Source: Ctena decussata (lineage: Eukaryota > Mollusca > Bivalvia > Lucinida > Lucinidae). From it: a stretch of DNA of 64,000 nt. The notes beneath the pieces were generated by a model. That model worked only from the letters and a program-made list of their open reading frames with translations, ran no database searches and had not been told where the DNA came from. A program made the translations under genes and the position numbers. Shown here piece by piece: positions 50,401 to 62,000 of the stretch (position 1 is its first letter; each line of letters begins with the position of its first letter). The stretch covers positions 54,191,737 through 54,255,736 of the forward strand of contig OZ022505.1 in assembly GCA_963989385.1 (NCBI GenBank), written 5' to 3'.

Positions 50401-53400
50401 CAGACAGGTCGGTACTGTTTGATCTACAAAGCGATCTTTATTCTAGAAATTGGGACAACCGAACAGTTAAAAAATCAATAAATTTTTTATTGCGGCTAAC
50501 AGATGAAAGCAGAATGGCAACACAGTGTAGACTTTGATCAGACTGCTCATATTCAGGAGCAGTCTGATCAAAGTCTACACTGTTTGCTCAGACATATGTC
50601 TCAATATTCAGAGCTTTTATGGTAATCTATTTGGAGACCGGTATCCTTTGATGTAAAGTGCAAACGACCTGAGTCAACCAGTACAAAGCATGCTTTTTTC
50701 CTGCCAAATGTCACCTGGACAGTGTATGCTATAAAGATAAAAGGAAAGGCTTCCACAGTTACCACACGTGTTTGGATCAAAGTGTAATATTGCTTGGCAG
50801 TCAGAGTAGTCCCTGATCAGACTGCTCCTAACGTAGTTGGATCAAAGTGTAGTAATGCTTGGCAGTAAGAGTAGACCCTGATCAGACTGCTCCTACCATA
50901 TTTGGATCAAAGTGTAATTATACTTGGCAGTCAGAGTTGACACTGATCAGACTGCTCCTATGCAATTAGAGCAGGGTCTACACTATCTGCCAACATCTTT
51001 GTCTACTAATACTCTTTGCTCAAACAAGATTTCCAAATTTTAGGGAATGTATGATTGTACAGAACACAGGAGCTTGACCTTGAATATTGTTTTCTTAAAG
51101 GGCTTGTCCCTACGATGATAATATTAATAATTATTACTATATTCTATAAGCTGGAGGCGACCCCTTTAAAAAATAACGTCAAGCTCCTGTCGGTACAGAA
51201 GGGTAACTTTTTGTTTTTGTGTGTGTGCGTGAAAAATCTGGGCAAGCAATGTTTTTTGCCGGACAAGTGAATTTTGTTTTTACTTGTCCTGTGGGCAAGT
51301 GGAATTTTTTTTGATTTGTCAGCCCCTGTATCAAATTCTGCCTATAATCAAATTTTTACAAGAATTTCACTAAATGTGGTGTTTCACCTGGCTATGCAAA
51401 GTATACGCCATAGAACTTCAATGGCTCAAACAGGCTCGGGACCATGAAAGTTATTTCCAGCCAAGGGTAGTTCTAGCCATCCAGGGTAAGTTTCTATATA
51501 AACTGACTTCAAGGGACCTAAGAATGAGTGCTAGTCAAGCAGGGTAGATGAGCCATCAGGGTTCGAGCCATCGAAGTTCTACTGTAATACCTATGTCTTG
51601 CTTCTGCTTGTTGCAGACCAGGCTCAGAGGTTATAAAACATGAATACATTCTCAAACTCAAAACCAGAGGGCCAATGGCCCTATATCGCTCACCTGAGCA
51701 CTGAGGTTATGTTGGAAAAACTAATTGCCACAGCAACAACACAACATGCACAACAGCAATAAAACACACCATTTATGTAGAGGATAATATCACAAACATT
51801 TATGCGAAAAATAAGCTTTATCCCCCCTTAATGGCTTCTGAGAAGAAGATCTTCGGCAAAACAAAAAAAAAAAAAAAATGGAAAAATTGAAAATTTGGCC
51901 TTTTAGTTGCAATGGCAACCAATCAAATTTAGGTCTCCGGGCAAAATTCATATGGCTGATAGAGGACTACTCTAGGAACATTTCTGTACAGCTTTTGTCA
52001 AAATATCTGCAGTAACACAGAAATAAATACTGAATGTCCACTTTACCCATTGTAAGTCTATGGAAACTTTAAGTTGCTATAGCAACCAGTTCACATGGGC
52101 AATGATAATATGAAACATACTTTAGGTAGAGGCTAATGTTATTAATAAGTATGCACAGTATCAGCTTCCTCCTCCTCATGGCTTCACTTTTCCCATTATA
52201 AGTCAATGGAAACTGTAAGTTGCCATAGCAACCAAAGTTCTTATGGGGTTGGAAGAAAAAACAAAATTCATGTAGAGGCTTCTGTCATCAACATGTTTGC
52301 ACAATATCAGCTTCATCCCCCATATGGCTTCTGAGCAGAAGATTTTTTCATTTTTTTTTGAAAATTTACCCTATATTTTGCCATGGCAACCAATCAAATT
52401 CAGCTATTTGGAGAAAATTCATATGAAACATAGAGGACTATTCAAGAAACATTTCTGTAGAAAGAAAATATAAATAAATGCAGTGAGACAGCAAAAATTG
52501 CCAATTTCCATTTTTCCCATTATAAGTAAATGGAAACTCTTAGTTGCCATTGCAACCAAACTGCTGGGGTAATTGCCATGAAAAACAGTAATTCTATAGA
52601 GGCTAGTAGTAAGATCCTTTCAGTAAAGTTTGAGCTTTATTGGCCTCATAGTTTCTGCGGAGATGTTTTTTTAAATATTTTCTATTTTTAACTATTTGGT
52701 TGCTATGGCAACCAGCCAAATTGTGCAATTTGCATAAATTTAATAAGGCTGGTTGAGGACTATTCAAGGAACATTTCCATAAAAGTTTTGCCAAAATATC
52801 TGCAGTGACATAGCAATAAATGCAAGTTTTTCATTTTGCCATTATAAGTCAATGGCAACTTTAAGTTCCCATAGCAACCAAACTGCTATAGCAATTGCCA
52901 AGAAAAACAGTACTTTTATAGAAGCTAGTACTAAGATCCTTTCTGTGAAGTTTGAGCTTTATTGGTTCCATAGTTTCTGAGGAGATGATTTTTGAATATT
53001 TTTTCTATTTTTAACCATTCGGTTGCCATGGCAACCAGCCAAATTGTGCAATTTACATAAAGTTCATGTGGTTGATAGAGGAATACTCAAGGAACATTTC
53101 TGTAAAAGTTTTGTCAAAAAATCTGCAGTGACAGAGCAATAAATGCAAATTTTCAATTTTTCCCATACAAGTCAATGGAAACTTTAAGTTGCCATAGCAA
53201 CCAAAGTTCTGAAGCGATTTGGATAAAAAACTGTATTATTGGTTCCCCCTGCCTATAGATGCTATACATGAAATTTGGTAACCATGGGCCTTGTAGTTTC
53301 AGAGGAGATGTCGTTTGAAAATATTGACGGACGACGGACGGACGACGGATGCCTGCCTATACTATAAGCTCACCTGTGAGCCTTCGGCTCAGGTGAGCTA

Positions 53401-55681
53401 ATAAAGCACACTGATTGGCTGCTTCCAAGCATCCAATCAGTGTGCTTTATTTTGAGTTTGAGATTATTCTCAAGTTATATAACCTCAAACCTAGACAAAA
53501 AGTGTGAGTCGGCTTCAGCAGGTAAGTGGAGGGCAAGAAGATATTCTTACCATCTGGATCATCAAACTTGAGCAGCTGTAAAGTGGAATCTTCCTCGAAG
53601 GGCCTGTCAAGATCCCATACAACACCATTTACTTTACCTACAACAGTGTTGTCTGCCAAGCCTTGACTGAAACAAGAATAATTCCAAAGTTAAGATTTAA
53701 TTAAGTATTTTGAGAAAAGGACACCTTCTGAAACTGCAAGTTATTCCTTTGACAAACTATTATGTATTCTGCACTTTGTCTTAAAGTGTAAGGTACAGCC
53801 CTTCCTTTTCGGGGGCAAGCCTATCCAAAGTATGCATACTGTCTTTCACTGGCCATTAAGTTAAAAATCTCTAATAAACCAGTCTGGTAAAATGCATGCT
53901 GTTTTGCTGACATCCTGGACATTTCAAAAGACTCGATCAACGAAATTTATTATCTTTATCATTTTAAAGACAGTTTTATCCATTCTCCATTAGGACTGCC
54001 CAGACAATTTTAACAAGTACCCACAAAGTAGGATTCTATGGAATAATAAAAAAAGTATTCTAAAACAATTATCAATTATCCCCTTTTAATATCTGTTCCT
54101 CTGTTCATATGACAATACCTGTAATCATGGGTTTTTGTCCCAATGGTCATACTATTGAGAATTCTGATTGTTGGGACAGGTCTGAACATAATAGAGCAGT
54201 ATGACTCCTAACATAACAATCTGATCATAGTCTACAGTATCTGCCATTCAAACTACATCTTTTTGGATGCACTGTTGCATTGTTTAACCAAACTATTTCC
54301 ATTTTCCTTCAAACAATTTTGGTGCCTACTTAAGGTGTCCCAACGTTTAGAATTTTTACAGGAACCACTAACCATACTGTGTATCCTAAGATTTTTGTTG
54401 CTGTTGAGTTGTGATTAAGGTCACAGTAAACAATATTTCAGTCATGTCGAGAGGTTGTCTCTGAATTTGTAGAACTTTGACCTGACCTAAGTGACAGTCA
54501 GGGCCTGCAACAGCTACAAGCAGCTCTGCCCCAGAGGAGACCAGACAGCCCTTTTAGTTCCAAGGTATCTATGAGCAGGGGCCTTGTGTCCAATGAAGTT
54601 GCTAATAACATGACTATTGTAAGTAGTGCATGCAATAAATAATTACTGTAATGTGCCTTAACTTTTGGTCACCTAAAATAATTGATTTTTCATTTGGGAC
54701 AAATGGAAAACTAGTTTTTTTAGGTGTCCCAATACTTAAGTCAATTACGTTATGGTACTTTCCTTCGATAAACTCACCTGATGCCACAAGCTACTTCAAA
54801 TGGCGTAGTTTTCCACGATTCTCCCTCCACAACTTTACCATCTGGTAGAGTGATTTTGATTGGTTTACGAGGTTGAGCTGCTACCCAATCATCTTGCTCC
54901 TTTTTCAGCTGGTCCCAGAGTTTCTGCCTGGAGGCCAAGAAGTCTGGAGGAGGGTCAAGCTAGAAATGGACATATCACCAGAGCTCCAGATAAGGTTGAG
55001 TTTTGAGGGTAATTCTGAGATACTTTTTATTTCGCAGTAAAACTATATGTTGTGACCCCTCATTAGAATGTCTCAGCCAGACAGTTCTAATGACGGATCA
55101 TAACATATATTTTTATGCTGAAATATGGAAAATTATCCTTACATTATCCATTTTACCCCTTCTAATCTGAAGCACTGAATAAAAGATTGCAATGAAACAT
55201 TTTTTCAAGTTCAACTCTGCAACGCATACAAAAAGGTCAACTTCTTAAAATAAAACCTTTGCAAAAGTCCAACATTTTTATGGTGTTCAGCTATGTCTGA
55301 AAAACTGTTCCCTCAGAACTGGTTTTGGAATGCATTTTGAAACTACTCTAATTTGAAACTTCAACCTCAGTTGAGATGAGCATGAAAAAGTAGCATAGGA
55401 ACACAGGTCTCCCTAAGAGCTGTTGGAGTCTGTTAGCTCAGTAGGTCATTGCATACAGCTTTTCATTACCACCCTCCTATGGTCCTGATATGACTGAAAT
55501 ACTGTTGAAAAGGACATATCTCAGTTCATCAATCCATCCCTATAAGCTGCATACATGTGATGAACTCTTGAGGACCATGTGGGAGATCTGGATTTCATTT
55601 CAGGGAGACTGAGTTCCCCATCAGGGAGACTTTGTGACGGCAACTTTGATGTGTTGTTTCGAGTACTTCACTTTTTTTTTT

Positions 55682-55712
<31 letters not shown>

Positions 55713-58700
55713 GTTCTTGTTTTAAAATAATACAACATGAACTAAAGTACAGTTGTATAGTTTAACTTCTTTACTTTTGAGTTACTCAATACTTCAAATA
55801 TAATCTCGAAAGTATGCCATTTCAGTAACACTACCATCCTAAGTTTAATTTACTGTGTAATTCAACAGTACTGGTCATTGCTAAACTGCAAAGAAAAAAG
55901 AAACAATCTGATTATCTGGCATTCTAAAACCATCACCCCTCCCCACTTTTCCCTAAACCTCAATATAAACATCCAAAATTGCATCTTGGATGATGGATCC
56001 GTTTTGCTCCAGTTATTTTGATGAAAGCTGATACTTGTTAAAAACTCAAAATCTGTTTATCTCTAAACCGAGTTATATTCTACACTTTAATGAACCTACC
56101 TGTCATTAGAGCTGTCTATTTTCGTTGAATATTAGATTAAGAATAAATATAGCTGCATATTTGGGTCAGTAAACTTGTAGAATGGCATATTTCTGTCTCA
56201 GTCAGATGCCGAAGATCGCGGATTTCCCATGTTTTATTTATAAATTCATACTGGTTCTTATTTCACAAACGATGCGTCTGAATCGGCGAGAACTGGATAG
56301 AAAAACGCGGGAAACTATTCTTAAAGGGAACGCACCGACTTGAATAAAACAAATAAAATTGCTGGCACCCGTGATGATTTCATGAAAGTATGATCTGATC
56401 AGCCTGCGCAAATTTTGCATGATCGATTGTTATAATGACTGTACATTACGTATCTGACATGTTTACTGAAAAAAAATTGGTATGGAATCATTGTCAATTG
56501 GCGGCACTTGCATCTATTGCATTCGTGCAAATCACTGACATAAACAATGACCGATGCATTAAGCCGTGACGCAATAAAAGTCATTTACTCTCGGTAAAAG
56601 TTACTGCTATTACAGTTAGAACAGGTACCTTTACTGGCGCGCTAGCCAATTTAACACATCGCTGCGTCTGATCAGCGAATACCCCTCGGAATGACATGTC
56701 CTATATTGCACCCTGTTAGGTAATTAGGTCACGGACAGTTAATCCTTTTGACAGCCGCCGGGTAAGTAGTTACCGCAAAATGGACAGTTCAGAAAAAAAT
56801 ATGACAGGAAAATTCAGCATCCGGGAGATTTTGAATACTTTCCGGGAGCGCGGGAGATGGGCTCAATTTCCGGGAGACTCCCGGATGATCCGGGAGACAT
56901 CACATGTATGAAGCTGTAACCAGAGATCTAGATAAGAGGGCGTATTTGGTGATAATTAGGGATAATTTTTGTTAATTCTGCATAAAAACGTATGTTGTGA
57001 CCCCTCATCTGAACCGTCTCGTCGGTTCAGATGAGGGGTCACAACATATGGTTTCGATGAGAAATAAGAAAAATTATCCTTAATTATCATCAAATACGCC
57101 GTCTTATCTAGAGCTCTGTGTAACTATTCTTCTTTCTCCACCTACAAGAGTATGCCTCATGTACCATAATAATTAAGCTACCACACAGTGATTTTTTCCT
57201 ATTAAACTCAAGAATGATCTCCCTCCTCCCCCCTCCCCCACACACACAAAGAAAAATTCTAAACTAGCCTTGTGTTGTTCTGAAAATAAGTTAGCAGAAG
57301 TCTGAATGGACAATTTGCAGGAGTCTGAACAGACAATTTACTCAGACATACCGTCCCAATACATGTATTTCAAGTCGTATTTGATGACCAAAATTTCAAA
57401 CTCCTTGTTTAGCAATGTGTTAAAACTTTGCTGATGGAATAGCAAATGACAGCAGTCTAATTTGGATCTACACCACTGCTCTGGTAGTTTCTACCAACAT
57501 TATATAGTCCAACAGTCATAAACTCTGGATAAGAAAGATATATTCAGTGCTCCAGATAAGACGGGGTAACAGGATTCTTCTTGCTAAATGAAAACTTACA
57601 TTGTGACCCCTCATTAGAACTGTCTCGCTGAGACAGTTCTAATGAGGGGTCACAAAGTATGTATTCATGTATTCTCATCATTCCTTCTAGTCTGCGGCAC
57701 TGAACTGTATTTGGTGGTACTGTATATGGGGTACATTGAAAAGCAGTTTCACCTGGCCTAACGGTCTGTGTATTCACCTTTGATGCAGGAAATTGTGGGT
57801 CCAACTTAGAGCACATGTATGATCCATTTCTTCAATGCAACAGACCAAATCTAGAGCTCTGGACCTGGTTGCTCAAACTGTTGTTAGCTTAAGAAGCGGT
57901 TTGTCAGTGATTTTTTAAGTCTTACAGTACCCACAAAATCAATTGCGGTACTTTTTTTGCTGAAAACTTGTGAGGAGCTTTTAGCTCATCACTTTTTTAT
58001 GTAAAAAATTGCAGAGATTTTACTTGTAATAAGTTTGAAAATTAATGTCTTGTTGACTAATGATGTTAATTTTGAACAACTGGGTCCTGACAGTTTAAAC
58101 TCTATACCTCCTTTAGCTTCTCAATCCCATCAGCAGTATCACCACTGTCTTGTTTTTTCTTCTGAAAAAATAAAAGAAGAAAATGTGTTGTTTTCTTTCT
58201 CATACGTAAGGCAAAACATAACTAGAGACTGTGTTTGTGAAACACTATGCCCCCAACCATATGCTTGCCACTAAAGGGTCCGCTCCTTTTTCATGACCTA
58301 TCCATATTTAAAATTTCAAAACCCTAGGCCCAGTGGTTCTTGCTCCCAGTAGCTGCATAAGTAATGACTAACAGGGGGAATAACTCAATAATAAATTATC
58401 ATAGAGTTACCTGACCTTTATAAAAACATTCAACACATCAAGTACTACCTACATACCAAAAACCAGCTTCCTAGGTTAAGCGGTTTAGAAGTTGGAAAAA
58501 TGCAAAAATTCCAACAAGGGCCATAACTAAATCATTTTTTGACAAAATTTGCCCAAAAGTTTATCAGTTCTTGTATACATGTATCTCACCCCAAACCTGT
58601 ATACAAAATTTCATCATCCTAGGTCAAGTACTTCTTGAGATATTGTGGTTACAAGATTTCATTTTAATTCTGATAAAGGGGAGGTAACTCCGAAAAATAC

Positions 58701-59004
58701 AAGTTTGACGGAGTAAAAAAAAAAAACGGGTCCGCTCATTTTTCATGACCTATCCATATTTGAAATTCCAAAACCCTAGGCCCAGTGGTTCTTGCTCCCA
58801 GTAGCTGCAGAAGTAACTAGAAATGTGTCCATACGACACGGATGCCCCCGCCTAGTGCCCTAAGTAAGACAGCGCATTGTTTAAGGTAACTTTAGGCACT
58901 TGTAGCATTACTAGGTTCACAAAGGCAGACTTCTGTGGTACATGTTTTATTGTTTTCCTTGGGCAGATGTATTGTGCTTCTTGGATCAAGAGAAGTGCAT
59001 GGAT

Positions 59005-59036
<32 letters not shown>

Positions 59037-62000
59037 TTCCCTTGGGCAGATGTATTGTGCTTCTTGGATCAAGAGAAGTGCATGGATGGGGGGGGGGGGG
59101 GGGGGGCTTGGAGGTGGGGGTGTCATGACTGATATGTGATGACATTCTGTATCTTATCGCAGAAATGGATGCCATGCAACTTTCCAAATGAAATAGCCCA
59201 GAAACAAGTAACTTTTCAAAAACTAACAAACTGAAACCATTATTGTATGAAATGAAGTCGAAAAAGGGCCATAACGCCCACAATAATTGACGGATTTTAC
59301 CGAACATCGAACTTGACCTGTATTTTATGATTATATACCTGTGTATAAAATATGAATTCAATATACCAATGCTTTCAAAAGATAATGAACGGAAACCAGT
59401 TTTTCATACAAAATGAGGTCGAAAAAGGGCCAGAACTCCCACAATAATCGATGGAATTTGGCTGACATCAAACTTGACCTGTATTTTATGATTATATACC
59501 TGTGTATAAAATATAAATTCAATACACCAATGCTTTCAAATATAATGAACGGAAACCATTTCTTCATACAAAATAAAGTCGAAAAAGGGCCATTACTCCC
59601 ACAATAATCGACAGATTTTGCCCAACACCGATCTTGACCTGTATTTTATGATTAAATACCTGTGTATAAAATATGAATTCAATACACCGATGCTTTCAAA
59701 AGATATCGAACGGAAACCATTTTTTTCATACAAAATAAAGTCGAAAAAGGGTCAGAACTCCCATAATAATCGACGGATTTTGTCCAACATTGAACTTGAC
59801 TTGTATTTTATGATTATATACCTGTGTATAAAATATGAATTCAATACACCAATGCTTTCAAAAGATATCGAACGGAAACCATTTTTTCATAGACACAGAA
59901 GTTGAAAAAGGGCCATAACTCCCACAATAATAGACGGATTTTACTCAACATCGAACTTGACCTGTATTTTATGATTATATAGCTATGTATGAAATATGAA
60001 TTTAATACACCAATGCTTTCAAAAGATATTGAACGGAAACCATTTCGTACGTACGCTACGTACGTTACGTACGCTATGTACGGACAGGAGTGATACTATA
60101 TGCCCCCCCCCCCATTTTAAATGGCGGGGGCATAAAAAATCGTCATGCTTTTCTGTCGCCATCATTTCACTTGTCGTATATTGTTGCCTCTGGTCTCCGA
60201 AGTCTGGAATTCGGTAGTATGGAGGATACAGGGGGTGTGGAAGCTAACACAACAGCTTCATTGGGAACTACCATCAATTACTTTTTTTCCTGTTTTATCT
60301 TGTTTTGAAATATGTGGCACAGTAGATGCTAACTAAGCAAGTGAGGAGGGGCTCATGTATACCCCTGTTAGAAGATATAAGTGTATGGGAGCAAATGAAC
60401 CCCTAGTCTTGGCCAGTTTGGACCCCAGGGGCATGGCTGGCAGCTGAAAACAGGACAAGGCAGAAAAGCATTGTTTCGAAGTCATCTGTAGTGCCCCAAC
60501 GACCTAGTAAGGTTATGGGCTAGAATAGAGCTATATGTTGCCATAGAAACCAGAGTGAGTTCCAATCCGGCATGCCCTAAATCCTTGTGCAGTCAACCCA
60601 CCACCCCAACAATGCTACACATAAAATTTGAGAAAGATTGGCCGGTTGGTTTATGACATAAAAAAGTGGATGACAATGACCGACTACGTACTATGGACGG
60701 ACCAAAGCTACACTATAAGCTCACCTTGACAGACAGGTGAGGTACAAATTGAAAAAAAAAGTTTTACCAACATTACCAACCCTAATTTTTCTGAGCATGT
60801 CATCAGAAAAATGACTTTTTTCCCTCAAGTTAACATGAAAAAGTTCAAGTCTGTGATCTTGACTTCCAGGTGACAGGCATGCATGGGGAAGGTTTAGAAT
60901 AAAACTTCGGACCAACATCTATCATCTTCATGAATATAAACCAAACCTAAAATGTTTAAATAATATGGAGATCTTACAAACTTTAACACAAAACTTTAAC
61001 AGCAAAAGTCCAAGTCCATGAGGCATGGGTGTGGGTGATACAGAATAAACCTTTGGACCTACATCTATCATCATGCAATATAGAAATCACACCCAACAAT
61101 GGGTTTCAACGATATCAAGATCTAAAAGTTTTAACACAAAATTTTAATGCAATGTTAATGGCAGACAGAAGAACAGACAGATGAATGGACATCAGACAAA
61201 CGCTATACACCTCTCTTCATACTTTGCATGGTCAGCCTAGGATTCTCGGACAGGGAGAAGTTTGGGAGTGACTATTGACACGACCGTCTTGCGGATAAGA
61301 ATTCTTATCGGCAAGACGGTCGTGCCGATAAGAATTCTTATCGGCTAGACGGTCGTGCCGATAAGAATCCTTATCCGCACGACGGCGGTCAGATATTCTA
61401 TAGACAAAGTTGCAATCATTCTGAGAATTATTATTATTATCGTATAATAATATTATTTCATTTCTGTATGTAAAATAATTGTTCTTAAGTATTTGAGTCA
61501 CAACACACACAATGTTAATTCCAATATTATTTTCTTATGTTTCATCATGGAAGCCTTTTGACTGTCATACATAGAGCCGGCTAATAAAAGTGTAATTGCA
61601 AATTATACATTTCAACACCAGTTGCTGAATACTTTTTATCGGGTCAGATGATCAGGTTAACATTTAAAACAACTTTATTACAGTTAAAACACTGTCCGAT
61701 GTGGGTATGACAACAGCTGTATATTGAACATTTGGATATTAGGTAATTCAAATTATCATGCCCAAACTATCAGCGGCAGTAGTGCAGTGGTTATGTGCGT
61801 AGCCTTGTAAACCTGCGACTCGAGTTCAAGACTCCTCATAGCATTCTTTTTTTTTTAACAAAAAATCATTTGTCACATAAAACATTTGCCAATTAATAGT
61901 TTATTTTGTTAACTGACATAAAGTTATTTCAAACAAATCTTTGAACTTGACAGACAAGCTGAATCAGGAAAAAAATATTTGATTGTGACCTACATGTACT

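Larger units (their letters stand above)
50026..51328. mobile_element. 1,303-bp TIR element, CAGGGGCTGACAAATC ends, duplication TATCAA
   Basis: Perfect 16-bp inverted ends; TATCAA lies on both sides (50020-50025 and 51329-51334). Subterminal 'cccgggacaagctccaaatc' and 'ggacaagtgaattttg' form further imperfect pairing. The interior includes a family H palindrome (50519-50588) and a 3-unit tandem repeat (50769-50960). No transposase. Confidence 0.85.

Noticed and set aside
55672..55713. Poly-T/poly-G tract as a structural or regulatory element
   Set aside because: Simple sequence; may partly be an assembly artefact. Nothing else supports a function.
58852..59361. 169-codon minus-strand frame with a proline-rich stretch
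   Set aside because: The prolines come from poly-G runs in a duplicated segment of a family D element; no conserved domain and no splice context.
61232..61510. Frame encoding repeated [11 protein letters not shown]
   Set aside because: It reads through the palindromic minisatellite; the repeat explains the peptide.
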